This document shows positions 41,824 through 51,658 of a DNA stretch of 64,000 nucleotides, one piece after another. Where the stretch lies: contig JAGRHC010000029.1 in the NCBI GenBank assembly GCA_020445145.1, forward strand, positions 1 to 64,000. Reading direction: 5' to 3'. The notes under the pieces were generated by a model that was not told the DNA's origin, ran no database searches, and saw only the letters and a list, made by a program, of their open reading frames with translations. This DNA is from Alphaproteobacteria bacterium. GTDB lineage: Bacteria; Pseudomonadota; Alphaproteobacteria; Micavibrionales; Micavibrionaceae. The position numbers were made by a program, and so were the translations under genes. Numbering within the stretch: the stretch's first letter is position 1; each line of letters begins with the position of its first letter.

Positions 41824-43974
41824 TTATACCGTGCCGGTTTGTTGCGGCTGCGGGGTGTTTGAGGCTTGTTGCTGGCGCAGTAGTTCCTGTTGTTGCTGGA
41901 GAGCCAGTTGTTGTTGACGTTGCAGTTCGAGGGCTTGTTGTTGCTCCATGGTCAGGCCGGCTGTGCCCGGTGCCGGTTGATCTGTTGTCGGTTGTTGGGC
42001 CTTGTCGAATGAGGCGATGACGGCATTGCCGGAATAGGTTGCCTGCTGGTTATAGCTGGTGTCCAGGTTGTTGGGGTCGTTGTATTTCTGAAATATTGGG
42101 TCGTCGATAACTGAGCCATATGAAGGCGGCTGGCTGCTGGCGACGGGTTGCGGGTTTGGTGCTGCGATGGGCGTTTTTGTCATGTATGCGCCAATGAATG
42201 GTAAATAGGTGTTGATCGTTTGGCCGCCTGCATCTGGCGCGGTGACGTTGAGTGTTGGTGACAGGGTGGTTGCGGGTTCTTTGATATTGTTTTCGGCCAT
42301 CATGCCGTTCATACGTTCCGGCGAAAGACCTGCTGCAACCAGTTCCTGTTTATACTTGTTTAGTTGTTCTGTAGTTAGGGTGCCGCCACTTTGTCCTATC
42401 TGCGCCAGTTCCAATTCAATTTTTGCTAAAACTTTTTGTTCTTCGCCGGGGAGTGTTGTCTGATTCAGCGCGGGGGATTCTGCTGTTGTCTGGGTGGTTG
42501 TGATAGTTTTTTCGGCATTGGCGACTTTTTGCAGCGCGGCGAGTGTGGTTGTGTCGGCCAGAGTTTTGCCGGAGGCCAGTTGGCTTTGGATTTGAGCCAT
42601 GATTTCGGCGCTGTTAGGCTCGTTTTGTACGAGAGATGTTTTGAGTTCGCCGCTGCCGTCTGTGTAATTCAGTACGTATTGTCCGTCTGCGTTTTGGGAG
42701 ACGATTGCAGAAAATCCGGGGTCGCCGATGGTGACTGTGTTTGCTGTGGCGGTCTGGAGATCGGTTTTTGCCGTTGTCAGAGCCGCGGTTTCGGAAGCAG
42801 GGCCGTTCAGCCATTCCGGCGGGGCTTCGCACGCCCAGAGTTCGGCGGTTTGTTCGGCGGTCAGAATATTTCCGGCGTTGTCCGTCACAGTCGTGTAAGC
42901 GGCTGCTTTTTCCAGCATGGCCATTGCCTGGGTATTGCCTTTGAACTCTTCTTTTATGGCCATGAGTTCGCTGGTCGTTAATTTGTTGTCTGCGGAGGCT
43001 GCGAGCATTTTGTCGCTGGCCTTTTGCATGCTGGCGGCTTGATCAACGGCGCTTTGGAATTCATTTTTTACGCTAGCCAGTTGTTCCCTGTTTTCTTTCA
43101 GTTCCTGTTTTATCTGTGCGCGTTCTTCGTCTGTTTTTGCGTTATCCAGTTTTTCTTTTAGTTCTTGTCGTTTGCTGCGCAGCTCTTCAATCTTTGCGGA
43201 AGTCTCCTGACGAAGGGTTTGCAATTTTTCCAGCGGTTCGCCTTGTGCTTCGTACATTGTCCGCTTCATGTCGACGACTTTTTGCTGCTGGTCGATTTTA
43301 TCCTGCAGGGCCTGGATTTCTTCGGCAGAGGCGCCATTTGCCTTGGCTGCATCCAGATCGTCTTTCATAGTCTGGAGTTTTTGGAACTCGTTTGCGTAGT
43401 CCGTTCCAGCCTGCATCGCGTTTTGCATGACTTCGTTGTAGGCGTCATCTATTGACGCCAAACAGTCATGGCCTTCTTGAATGGTTTCTTCGACTTCCTG
43501 ATCGTATTTTTGGAAGTCTTCCCACAGGGCTTCCCATGTGTCGAGATTGTAGAGGAAGGCGCGGTCTTTGGCTTCTTTTTCTCTTTCATTTGTTATTTTT
43601 TCGCGGATATTGCCTTCGGCAACGCCGGCGTATTTTCCGTCTGCGGCACCAGACAAGGAGTCGTCGTATATTTTTTTTCTTTGAGCAGCGATATCCTCTC
43701 CACTATATGGATCGTTACGAGCATCGTCGTCATTTTTAAAACTTTGCGCATCGTTGCCGTTGGGTGGTTCCGGGGTTTTTACGGATGGGGCGCTGACGCC
43801 GAGTTCGCTTTGTTTCAGGCCGGCCATGACAGCAGGTTCGTTGTCATCCGCTCTCAGGGCTGGTTCCTTAAGGGCGGCGAGGGTCAGCTCTTCTTGCTTG
43901 CGCTCTTCTTCGCGTTTTTGCGCGATTGCGTCGTCGTTATTTTCCGTATTTCCGCCTGTTGGCTCGTTTGCCAT
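41824..43974 (-). CDS. Large coiled-coil protein, 716 aa
   Basis: Unrecognised. The N-terminal ~100 residues are acidic and low-complexity. Residues ~150-340 form long coiled coils (KIEELRSKRQELKEKLDNAK, EERAQIKQELKENREQLASV). Then comes an Ala/Thr-rich middle and a C-terminal glutamine-rich tail (QQQALELQRQQQLALQQQQE) with prolines. No signal peptide or membrane segment. The Gln-rich and Thr-rich composition is unusual for a bacterial protein. It is paired with the lytic-transglycosylase-like gene, so a shared envelope or export-related role is possible but unproven. It is first in that minus-strand pair. Confidence 0.65.
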   Translation of the reverse strand: MANEPTGGNTENNDDAIAQKREEERKQEELTLAALKEPALRADDNEPAVMAGLKQSELGVSAPSVKTPEPPNGNDAQSFKNDDDARNDPYSGEDIAAQRKKIYDDSLSGAADGKYAGVAEGNIREKITNEREKEAKDRAFLYNLDTWEALWEDFQKYDQEVEETIQEGHDCLASIDDAYNEVMQNAMQAGTDYANEFQKLQTMKDDLDAAKANGASAEEIQALQDKIDQQQKVVDMKRTMYEAQGEPLEKLQTLRQETSAKIEELRSKRQELKEKLDNAKTDEERAQIKQELKENREQLASVKNEFQSAVDQAASMQKASDKMLAASADNKLTTSELMAIKEEFKGNTQAMAMLEKAAAYTTVTDNAGNILTAEQTAELWACEAPPEWLNGPASETAALTTAKTDLQTATANTVTIGDPGFSAIVSQNADGQYVLNYTDGSGELKTSLVQNEPNSAEIMAQIQSQLASGKTLADTTTLAALQKVANAEKTITTTQTTAESPALNQTTLPGEEQKVLAKIELELAQIGQSGGTLTTEQLNKYKQELVAAGLSPERMNGMMAENNIKEPATTLSPTLNVTAPDAGGQTINTYLPFIGAYMTKTPIAAPNPQPVASSQPPSYGSVIDDPIFQKYNDPNNLDTSYNQQATYSGNAVIASFDKAQQPTTDQPAPGTAGLTMEQQQALELQRQQQLALQQQQELLRQQQASNTPQPQQTGTV

Positions 43975-44226
43975 TGTCTGTCCTCTATTTCTTCATTTTG
44001 CCCGTGCCTTTGGTTGGGACGGGGATCACCCACTTTATTTTATTCTGTGTATTATTCTAGGGCAGCTTGAGGTTATTTGTCAAAATAAACACGCAGGTGT
44101 TTTTTTATTAAAAATCAGGCGATTTACGGTTTTCAAACGCATAAAGGGGTGATATCTAGAGCAGGCTGGCCGGGCGGGGTATGCTTTTGGCCATTATATA
44201 TGAGAATCAATACGGAGTTCCGGCAT

Positions 44227-45429
44227 ATGAATATCCATGAATATCAGGCAAAAGAATTGTTGAAAAAGTTCGGTGTAGCGGTGCCAGACGGCATTCCGGC
44301 TATGACTGTTGAAGAGGCTGTGGCTGCGGCTGGAAAGCTTCCGGGGCCGCTTTATGTGGTGAAGGCGCAGATCCATGCTGGTGGTCGCGGCGCCGGGCAT
44401 TTTACCGATAATCCGACAGGCAAGGGCGGCGTTCGTCTTTGCAAGACGGCGGATGATGTGAAGGCTGCTGCCGAGGCGATGCTGGGCAAGGTTCTGGTGA
44501 CCAAGCAGACCGGCGCGGAAGGCAAAGAAGTTCAGCGTCTGTATGTGACGGACGGTGTGGACATCGAGAAGGAATATTACTGTTCCGTTCTTCTAGATCG
44601 GGCGACGAGCCGGGTGACCTTTATGGTTTCGACAGAAGGCGGGATGGACATTGAAGAGGTGGCCGAGCATAGTCCTGAGAAGATCATCAAGGTTTCGGTT
44701 GATACGGCTTCCGGGTTCTCCGGTTTCCATGCGCGCAAGCTTGCTTTCGGGCTCGGTTTGAGCGGGGCGCAGGTCAAGAGCGCTTCGAAGTTCTTTGCCA
44801 ATCTTTATCAGGCCTTTATTGCGCTGGATGCGTCGATTGTCGAGATTAACCCGATGATCCTTGTCGGTGATGAAGTGATGGCTCTGGATGCGAAGATGAA
44901 CTTCGATGAGAATGCGCTGTTCCGTCATCCTGATGTTGCCGCGCTTCGTGATGAAACCGAAGAAGATGCGAATGAGAAGATTGCGAAAGATAACGAGCTT
45001 TCTTATGTGCGTCTGGACGGGAATATCGGCTGTATGGTTAATGGGGCCGGACTTGCGATGGCGACGATGGACATTATCAAGCTTTATGGCGGCGAGCCTG
45101 CGAACTTTCTGGATGTTGGCGGCGGCGCGACGGCTGAGCGCGTGACGGTGGCCTTCAAGATCATCCTGTCGGACCCGAATGTGAAGGGGATTCTTGTCAA
45201 TATCTTCGGTGGTATTATGAAGTGCGACGTTATTGCGCAGGGCGTTATTGCTGCGGCGAAGGAAGTGTCTTTGAGCGTGCCTCTGGTCGTGCGTCTTGAA
45301 GGGACGAATGTTGAGCAGGGCAAAGACTTGCTGAACAATTCCGGTTTGCCGATTATCGCGGCGGATAACCTTGCCGATGCGGCTCAGAAGGTTGTCGACG
45401 CGACGAAGAAGGCGCAGGAGGCTGCATAA
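44227..45429 (+). CDS. sucC: Succinyl-CoA synthetase beta subunit
   Basis: Beta subunit of ADP-forming succinyl-CoA ligase. Start ATG 44227 ([20 protein letters not shown]) with GGAG 9 bp upstream; a farther in-frame start at 44149 is not family-like. ATP-grasp domain motifs ([39 protein letters not shown]) and the CoA-ligase domain [16 protein letters not shown] are present. 400 residues. The stop is 1 bp before sodC, then sucD. Confidence 0.96.
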   Translation: MNIHEYQAKELLKKFGVAVPDGIPAMTVEEAVAAAGKLPGPLYVVKAQIHAGGRGAGHFTDNPTGKGGVRLCKTADDVKAAAEAMLGKVLVTKQTGAEGKEVQRLYVTDGVDIEKEYYCSVLLDRATSRVTFMVSTEGGMDIEEVAEHSPEKIIKVSVDTASGFSGFHARKLAFGLGLSGAQVKSASKFFANLYQAFIALDASIVEINPMILVGDEVMALDAKMNFDENALFRHPDVAALRDETEEDANEKIAKDNELSYVRLDGNIGCMVNGAGLAMATMDIIKLYGGEPANFLDVGGGATAERVTVAFKIILSDPNVKGILVNIFGGIMKCDVIAQGVIAAAKEVSLSVPLVVRLEGTNVEQGKDLLNNSGLPIIAADNLADAAQKVVDATKKAQEAA

Positions 45430-45430
45430 G

Positions 45431-46024
45431 ATGAAATATCTTCTGACTTTGAGCTCGGCGATTGTGGCTTTGGGGGCTGGTTCTGCTTATGCAGAAGATG
45501 CGGCTCCCGAGGCGACCGCTGCGCCTGCGGTTGAGGCTGCGGCGGATCATGCGCCTGCCGCCGAGGCTGTGCCTATGGCTGTGGCCAAGATTTTTAATGA
45601 TAAAGGTGAACAAATTGGTTCGGCCTCGTTCATGCAGGGCACCATCGGTGTTATGGCAGACATCAAGGTTGAGGGGTTGCCGCCTGGTGCGCACGGCATG
45701 CATATTCATGCTCTTGGTTCATGCGATCATGAAGATCATTTCAAAAGTGCCGGCGGTCATGTCAATCCTGATGGGAAGATGCACGGTTATCTGAATGCAG
45801 AAGGTCCTGAGAAGGGCGATTTGCCGAACATTGTTGTCGGTGAAAACGGATCGGCTCAAGTTGAGTTATTCTTGCCGCAATTCAACGTTTCCGGTGAAGG
45901 CACTGTTTTGCTGGATGATGACGGGTCGGCTTTGATGATCCATGAGGCTGCGGATGATTATGTGACTCAGCCGATTGGTGGTTCGGGTGCGCGGATTGCC
46001 TGCGGCGTGATTGAGGCGAAGTAG
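45431..46024 (+). CDS. sodC: Periplasmic Cu/Zn superoxide dismutase
   Basis: Removes superoxide in the periplasm. Start ATG 45431, one base after the sucC stop. Signal peptide MKYLLTLSSAIVALGAGSAYA, then a 30-residue Ala/Pro-rich linker. Copper and zinc ligands: GMHIHALGSC (His-x-His and the disulfide Cys), SAGGHVNPDG, HGYLNAEGPEKGDLPN and SALMIHEAADDY; the second disulfide partner is in ARIACGVIE. 197 residues. It sits between sucC and sucD, an unusual place; the rest of the TCA operon continues 38 bp later. Confidence 0.93.
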   Translation: MKYLLTLSSAIVALGAGSAYAEDAAPEATAAPAVEAAADHAPAAEAVPMAVAKIFNDKGEQIGSASFMQGTIGVMADIKVEGLPPGAHGMHIHALGSCDHEDHFKSAGGHVNPDGKMHGYLNAEGPEKGDLPNIVVGENGSAQVELFLPQFNVSGEGTVLLDDDGSALMIHEAADDYVTQPIGGSGARIACGVIEAK

Positions 46025-46062
46025 TTTTTTAGAGTTAAGTTACATTATATGGAGAGAGATTA

Positions 46063-46938
46063 ATGTCAGTTCTCGTGAATAAAGATACTAAAGTTATTTG
46101 CCAAGGCTTCACCGGAAGCCAAGGGACGTTCCACTCCGAGCAGGCGATTGCTTACGGCACCAAGATGGTTGGTGGCGTGACGCCGGGCAAGGGCGGGTCT
46201 CAGCATCTGGGGCTGCCGGTGTTTGATACTGTGGCACAGGCAAAAGAGAAAACCGGCTGTAATGCCAGCGTGATTTATGTTCCGCCTCCGTTTGCAGCGG
46301 ATGCAATTCTGGAAGCGATTGACGCCGAGATCGAACTGGCGATCTGTATCACGGAAGGTATTCCGGTTCTGGATATGGTCAAGGTCAAGCGTGCTCTGTC
46401 CGGGTCCAAAACCCGTTTGATCGGGCCGAACTGCCCCGGCGTGATTACGCCCGGCGAATGCAAAATCGGGATTATGCCCGGTCATATTCACAAGCGCGGC
46501 AAGATCGGGATCGTTTCCCGCTCCGGGACTCTGACCTATGAAGCTGTGGCGCAAACGGGCGCTGTCGGGCTTGGTCAGTCGACCTGTATCGGGATCGGCG
46601 GAGACCCAGTGAACGGGACCAACTTCATCGATTGTATCGAGATGTTCATGGATGATCCGGAAACCGAAGGTATCCTGATGATCGGTGAGATCGGCGGTTC
46701 TGCGGAGCTTGAAGCCTGTGATTTCTACAAAGGCCTGAAAACCAAAAAGCCGATTGCCGGGTTCATCGCCGGGGCAACAGCACCTCCGGGTAAACGCATG
46801 GGCCATGCCGGTGCGATCATTTCCGGCGGAGACGATACAGCGCCTGCGAAAATGGATGCGATGCGCCGTGCCGGGTTCGTGGTCTCCGAAAGTCCTGCGG
46901 GGTTGGGGGATGCCATGATGAAAGCCATGGCCGCTTGA
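46063..46938 (+). CDS. sucD: Succinyl-CoA synthetase alpha subunit
   Basis: Alpha subunit. 291 residues: [20 protein letters not shown] (CoA-binding), [33 protein letters not shown], and the catalytic phospho-histidine segment [17 protein letters not shown] at 46063 with GGAGAGAG upstream. Followed by palindromic repeats and the paralogous pair. Confidence 0.97.
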   Translation: MSVLVNKDTKVICQGFTGSQGTFHSEQAIAYGTKMVGGVTPGKGGSQHLGLPVFDTVAQAKEKTGCNASVIYVPPPFAADAILEAIDAEIELAICITEGIPVLDMVKVKRALSGSKTRLIGPNCPGVITPGECKIGIMPGHIHKRGKIGIVSRSGTLTYEAVAQTGAVGLGQSTCIGIGGDPVNGTNFIDCIEMFMDDPETEGILMIGEIGGSAELEACDFYKGLKTKKPIAGFIAGATAPPGKRMGHAGAIISGGDDTAPAKMDAMRRAGFVVSESPAGLGDAMMKAMAA

Positions 46939-47174
46939 TCGCGTTGATCGTTCCGCTTAAATCGCGTCACAACTCCGCTAGCGTACTTTATGTACGCTGC
47001 GCGGAGTTGTTCCTAATTTAATCGAAACGCTCTTAGCGATCGGTTGTGTGCTTCCGGTGCTTGCGTACTTTATGTACGCTGCGCTCCGGTTCTTAAAAAG
47101 TAGCTTTCTCGTCATATTTCTCTTTGTTTGTGAACGGTTCCTTGATCGCGTTGATCGTTCCGCTTAAATCGCGT
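46934..47174. repeat. Cluster of direct and palindromic repeats after sucD
   Basis: A 34-bp sequence at 46934-46967 recurs at 47141-47174 with no visible mismatch. Between them lie two related palindromes: 46970-47009 (arms CAACTCCGC/GCGGAGTTG) and 47054-47089 (arms CCGG...CCGG), sharing GCGTACTTTATGTACGCTGCG. The first could act as a hairpin after sucD but has no T-run. They resemble REP-type bacterial interspersed palindromes; ~125 bp after the cluster up to 47300 show nothing else. Confidence 0.8.
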
Positions 47175-47300
47175 TACGACCCCGGTTTTACTCTTCATAT
47201 AACGCTTTGATTTTTTTCTGATTTATAAAAACGAATTTGAGCGAGGGCTTAATTCGTAGTATTGTTTATGTGTATGGAACATAGATGGTAGATTTATAAA

Positions 47301-47861
47301 ATGAGCTTTTTGGACCAACTTACGACCGATCAGCGGGATATGCTGGTGAGCTTGCCTTATAGAGTAGGCATGATGGTGAGCCAGAGTGATACATCCGGCG
47401 GGGATGAGTCGGATGATCTGGAGATGCAGACGTTGTCCAATTTGCTGGATGGGTATGCGCAGGAGGTTTTCGGGGCTGAGACTGTTCAGTATGTGATTTC
47501 GGAGACGGTTTCGCGCAAGAAAGACTGGCCGCGCTGGGCGGAGCAGATTTCCTCTGTTGAGGGGGATTGTCATCAGGCGATTGATCTTTTGTCCGAGATG
47601 GTGGACGAGAAAGAAGTCAGCGCTTTTAAAAATTATCTGGTGGAGATCGGGGAATCCGTGGCGCTCGCGTTTCGGGAGTATGATGCTTCGGTGCCGGTAT
47701 GGGAAAAACTCCGTATTTATTACCTTTATTACAGCGGCAAGGCCAAAGCGGCGAAGCGCAAGATGCAGTACAAGAGCTTTGATGAGTTTTTGAATATCAG
47801 CTTTGCCGAGCGCCGGGCTTTGAACAAGATCGCTGCGGCGTTGAATACGATTTATATCTAG
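47301..47861 (+). CDS. Hypothetical protein, 186 aa (paralogue 1)
   Basis: Unknown function. Begins MSFLDQLTTDQRDMLVSLPYRVGMMVSQ. The opening (xFTxDERxxLVSLPYRVG) is shared with the next gene. The body is acidic and helical; around residue 60 YAQEVFGAETVQYVISETVS, with a C-terminal basic stretch (GKAKAAKRKMQYKS). No signal peptide or membrane segment. It is in the sucCD to sucA gap and probably not part of TCA metabolism. Confidence 0.75.
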   Translation: MSFLDQLTTDQRDMLVSLPYRVGMMVSQSDTSGGDESDDLEMQTLSNLLDGYAQEVFGAETVQYVISETVSRKKDWPRWAEQISSVEGDCHQAIDLLSEMVDEKEVSAFKNYLVEIGESVALAFREYDASVPVWEKLRIYYLYYSGKAKAAKRKMQYKSFDEFLNISFAERRALNKIAAALNTIYI

Positions 47862-47900
47862 GTTTGTTTTTACTGAATTTCTCAAGAGGGAGTTTTGTTT

Positions 47901-48431
47901 ATGTCCCAGCTTTCCGTTTTTACTGCTGATGAGCGCGCGTTGATTGTTAGCTTGCCTTACCGGGTTGGCGTTCATATCAGCTATGTCGAGGATGAAGACG
48001 GCGAGGAGGACGATACGCTTGAGATGAAGGCGCTGGAGGTTTGTATTCGCGAGGTCGCGAAGGTGCATGGGGCTTCGGAGATTATTCAGGACGTTTCAAA
48101 AGAGATTCTGGCGAGCCGGGATCAGTGGGATGGATGGTCGCAGGGGGTGTTCAACATGGCGCCTGATTGTGAGAAGGCTGCGGCGATTGTGGAACGCGTT
48201 TTGTCTGAGGGCGAGGCGAAGGCTTATAAGCTTATGGTGATGTCGGTGGCTCAGTCGGTGGCTCAGGCTTATGGCGAATTTGGTATGGGCGCGGAAGACG
48301 CGCCAGGCTTTTTTGGTAAGTTGATGAAAAAATTTACCACTGCGCCTGTCGGAAGTCAGGATCATCCCGAGAATGTCAGTGCGGCGGAGGATTCTGCGAT
48401 TGCGGTGATTGCAAAGGCGCTGGATATATAA
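47901..48431 (+). CDS. Hypothetical protein, 176 aa (paralogue 2)
   Basis: A tandem paralogue of the preceding gene: SQLSVFTADERALIVSLPYRVGVHISYVED (in part) with aligned acidic residues and EMKALEVCIREVAKVHGASEII. Start ATG 47901 follows GGGAG 8 bp away. Acidic, helical, soluble. Conservation of the N-terminal LVSLPYRVG segment across the pair suggests an old duplication with a retained functional site. Confidence 0.75.
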   Translation: MSQLSVFTADERALIVSLPYRVGVHISYVEDEDGEEDDTLEMKALEVCIREVAKVHGASEIIQDVSKEILASRDQWDGWSQGVFNMAPDCEKAAAIVERVLSEGEAKAYKLMVMSVAQSVAQAYGEFGMGAEDAPGFFGKLMKKFTTAPVGSQDHPENVSAAEDSAIAVIAKALDI

Positions 48432-48435
48432 TTTT

Positions 48436-48469
48436 AGGTGCCATGTTCGAGGTGCAAGGTTCAAGAATG
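48436..48469 (+). repeat. Dispersed repeat copy, AGGTGC...CGAGGTGCAAGG
   Basis: Shares CGAGGTGCAAG and the flanking AGGT pattern with 39116-39138; followed by GTTCAAG as in the other arm of that repeat. Low-confidence member of a dispersed intergenic family. Confidence 0.45.
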
Positions 48470-48598
48470 TTTTTTGATTTTTGTGCCTTTTGTTCTCTGA
48501 TGTATTCCTCCTCTTGATTGACGGCTCAACTTGGTTTATGCCATTGCTACGGGAAAATTTCCCTATGTTGAAGACACGATAAGCAAAGGCAGGCGGCC

Positions 48599-51493
48599 AT
48601 GACACAGCAACAGCAAGACCTCTCATTTCTTAGTGGCGTGAATAGTGAATATATCGCGCATTTGTACGGTGAATATTTACGTTCGCCGGGGGGTGTTGAT
48701 GAGAGCTGGCGCGTGTTTTTTGCGGGGTTGCAGGATGATGAGTCTGCGCTTTTGAAGGAGATGGCCGGGGCGAGCTGGACGCCGTCTGAGAATGTGAAGG
48801 CGGCGCGTGCTTTCGGGGCGCCTGCAAATGATGCGGGGGTGAAGGCTGCTCCTGCGAAGGCGGCTGTTGTCGCTGGCGGTGCAAGTGCCGAGGATGTGCG
48901 GCGGGCGACGGTGGACTCGATCAGTGCTTTGATGCTGATCCGGGCTTATCGTCAGCGCGGGCATTTTCTGGCGGATCTTGATCCTCTGGGGATGATGGAG
49001 CGTGATCATCATGCGGAGCTGGACCCGGCTTATTACGGGTTTGGGTCTGCGGATTATGACCGTCCGATTTTTATCAAGGGGATGCTGGGTAAGCAGGAAG
49101 CGACTTTGCGTGAGATCGTCCAGATTTTGAAAGAGACGTATTGCGGGAAGATCGGCGTCGAGTTTACGCATCTGAGCGATCCGGATGAGCGGAAATGGCT
49201 TCAGGACCGGATCGAGGAGCCTCACAACAAGACGGAATTTACGGTGAACGGCAAGCGCGCGATTTTGCAGCGTTTGACGGCGGCGGAGCGGTTCGAGCAG
49301 TTCTTGCACAAGAAATATCCGGGGACAAAGCGTTTCGGGATTGATGGCGGGGAGTCCTTGATTCCGGCGATTGAGCAGATTATGAAGCGCGGCGGTCAGC
49401 TGGGGCTTGAGGAGATTGTGATCGGGATGGCGCACCGTGGGCGTCTGAACGTGCTGGCCAATGTGATGGGCAAGCCGTTTACGACGATTTTTGCTGAGTT
49501 TCAGGGGTATTCCGAGACGGCGGACGATGTTCTGGGGTCCGGTGATGTGAAGTATCACCTTGGGACGTCGAGCGACCGTGATTTTGACGGGAATACGATT
49601 CACTTATCCTTGACGGCGAACCCGTCTCACCTTGAATTTGTGAACCCGGTTGTGATCGGGAAGGTGCGGGCGAAGCAGCTTCAGCGCGGTGTGACGGAAT
49701 CTGCGGCGGTGTTGCCTTTATTACTTCACGGGGATGCTGCGTTTGCAGGGCAAGGGGTGACGGCGGAGACGCTGATGATTTCCGAGCTGCCGGGGTACCG
49801 GGTCGGCGGGACGATCCATGTTGTGATTAACAACCAGATCGGCTTTACGACGATGCCGAAGCACAGCCGCTCCGGTCCGTATTCTACGGATGTGGCGAAG
49901 ATGCTGGATGCGCCGATTTTCCACGTGAACGGCGATGATCCTGAGGCTGTGGTTCATGTTTCGCGTATTGCGACCGAGTTCCGTCAGGAGTTCCGCAAAG
50001 ACGTTGTTATTGATATTTTCTGTTACCGCCGTTATGGGCACAATGAGGGCGATGAGCCTGCCTTTACGCAGCCTTTGATGTACAAGAAGATTGCGGCACA
50101 GAGCAGCACGCGCGAGCTTTATGCGAAGCAGCTCGAGTCCGAGAATGTGGTTACGAAAACGGAAGCAGACGAGATCCTGAATGAGTTTGAGGATTATCTT
50201 GAGGCTGCGTTCCAGGCGACCAAGAATTTTGCTGCGGGGAGTGGTGATTATCTTGAAGGCGCATGGAGCGGTTTGAAGGTTGCTTCGGGCGATGATCGCC
50301 GCGGGAATACGGCTGTGCCGAAGAAAGAGCTTGTTGCGCTTGGAAAGATTTTGACCAAGGTGCCGGATGATTTCCACATTAATCCCAAACTTCAGCGTGT
50401 TCTGGATGCGAAGGAAAAGATGTTTGAAACCGGGGAAGGTTTTGACTGGGCGACGGCAGAGGCGATGGCGTTCGGGACGTTGCTTGAGGATGATTTTGCT
50501 GTTCGGCTTTCCGGGCAGGATTGCGGGCGCGGGACGTTCTCGCATCGTCATGCGATCTGGTACGATCAGGAAGACCAGCACAAGCATATTCCTTTGCGTC
50601 ATGTTGCCGGGGATAGCAAGGCTGTGTTTGATGTTCTGGACAGCCCGCTTTCCGAGATGGCTGTTTTGGGATTTGAGTATGGGTATTCTTTGGCCGATCC
50701 GAAGACGCTTGTGCTTTGGGAAGCGCAGTTTGGTGATTTTGCCAACGGGGCGCAGGTTATGATTGACCAGTTTATCGCTTCGGGCGAGAGCAAGTGGCTC
50801 CGGATGTCGGGGCTGGTGATGTTGTTGCCGCACGGGTTTGAAGGGCAAGGGCCGGAGCACTCTTCGGGGCGTCTGGAGCGTTTCCTTCAGCTTTCGGCAG
50901 AGGATAACTGGCAGGTTTGTAACTGTACGACGCCGGCGAACTATTTCCATGCTTTGCGCCGTCAGATGCTTCGTGACTTCCGAAAGCCTTTGGTCGTGAT
51001 GACGCCGAAGTCCTTGCTGCGTCATAAGCTGGCGGTTTCCGAGATGGCTGATTTTGCGGAAGGGAGTTCCTTCCACCGCGTGCTTTGGGATAGTGATCGC
51101 GATACGTTGGCTCCGGCTGCGAAGGTTAAACGTGTGGTTCTGTGTACCGGGAAGGTTTATTACGATCTTCTGCAGGAGCGCCGGGATCGTAAAATTAATG
51201 ATGTGGCGATTTTGCGTGTCGAGCAGCTTTACCCGTTCCCGACGAAGGTTCTTGGCGATGAGCTGGCTCCTTATAAGAATGCCGATATTGTCTGGTGCCA
51301 GGAAGAGCCGAAAAATCAGGGAGCGTGGACGTTTGTCGAACCGATGATTGAAGAGGTTCTCTCGAACATCAAGCATAAAGTGGGCCGGGCGAAGTATGCC
51401 GGACGGGCTGCGGCTGCGGCTCCGGCGACGGGCCTCAACAAGCGCCATGTTGCAGAGCAAGCCAAGTTGATCGATGAGGCTTTGAGCGTTTAA
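48599..51493 (+). CDS. sucA: 2-oxoglutarate dehydrogenase E1 (thiamine-diphosphate-dependent)
   Basis: Decarboxylates 2-oxoglutarate and reductively succinylates the E2 lipoyl group. 964 residues, full length. Motifs: the N-terminal SEYIAHLYGEYLRSPGGVDE, the thiamine-diphosphate site LLLHGDAAFAGQGV (start of the GDG...NN pattern) with VVINNQIGFTTMP, and the C-terminal EEPKNQGAWTFVEP. The gene stands alone with ~165 bp upstream; sucB is 3.3 kb away, an unusual spacing for E1/E2. Confidence 0.97.
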   Translation: MTQQQQDLSFLSGVNSEYIAHLYGEYLRSPGGVDESWRVFFAGLQDDESALLKEMAGASWTPSENVKAARAFGAPANDAGVKAAPAKAAVVAGGASAEDVRRATVDSISALMLIRAYRQRGHFLADLDPLGMMERDHHAELDPAYYGFGSADYDRPIFIKGMLGKQEATLREIVQILKETYCGKIGVEFTHLSDPDERKWLQDRIEEPHNKTEFTVNGKRAILQRLTAAERFEQFLHKKYPGTKRFGIDGGESLIPAIEQIMKRGGQLGLEEIVIGMAHRGRLNVLANVMGKPFTTIFAEFQGYSETADDVLGSGDVKYHLGTSSDRDFDGNTIHLSLTANPSHLEFVNPVVIGKVRAKQLQRGVTESAAVLPLLLHGDAAFAGQGVTAETLMISELPGYRVGGTIHVVINNQIGFTTMPKHSRSGPYSTDVAKMLDAPIFHVNGDDPEAVVHVSRIATEFRQEFRKDVVIDIFCYRRYGHNEGDEPAFTQPLMYKKIAAQSSTRELYAKQLESENVVTKTEADEILNEFEDYLEAAFQATKNFAAGSGDYLEGAWSGLKVASGDDRRGNTAVPKKELVALGKILTKVPDDFHINPKLQRVLDAKEKMFETGEGFDWATAEAMAFGTLLEDDFAVRLSGQDCGRGTFSHRHAIWYDQEDQHKHIPLRHVAGDSKAVFDVLDSPLSEMAVLGFEYGYSLADPKTLVLWEAQFGDFANGAQVMIDQFIASGESKWLRMSGLVMLLPHGFEGQGPEHSSGRLERFLQLSAEDNWQVCNCTTPANYFHALRRQMLRDFRKPLVVMTPKSLLRHKLAVSEMADFAEGSSFHRVLWDSDRDTLAPAAKVKRVVLCTGKVYYDLLQERRDRKINDVAILRVEQLYPFPTKVLGDELAPYKNADIVWCQEEPKNQGAWTFVEPMIEEVLSNIKHKVGRAKYAGRAAAAAPATGLNKRHVAEQAKLIDEALSV

Positions 51494-51658
51494 GATTACG
51501 TTTTTGTAAAAGATGTTTCAGGGTCGAGGGTGAAATATTTATCCTCGGCCTTTTGTTTTTAGTTCAGACTTGTCGATGGGCTTCTTTACAAAAATTTATT
51601 TTCGGCGCAATATTTATTCGGTTTGTTTCAGCATGTTTTGACTATTGGGATGGTATTA

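Noticed and set aside
49721-51460. 579-codon minus-strand ORF opposite sucA
   Set aside because: Arg/His/Leu-rich antisense frame to a fully supported sucA.
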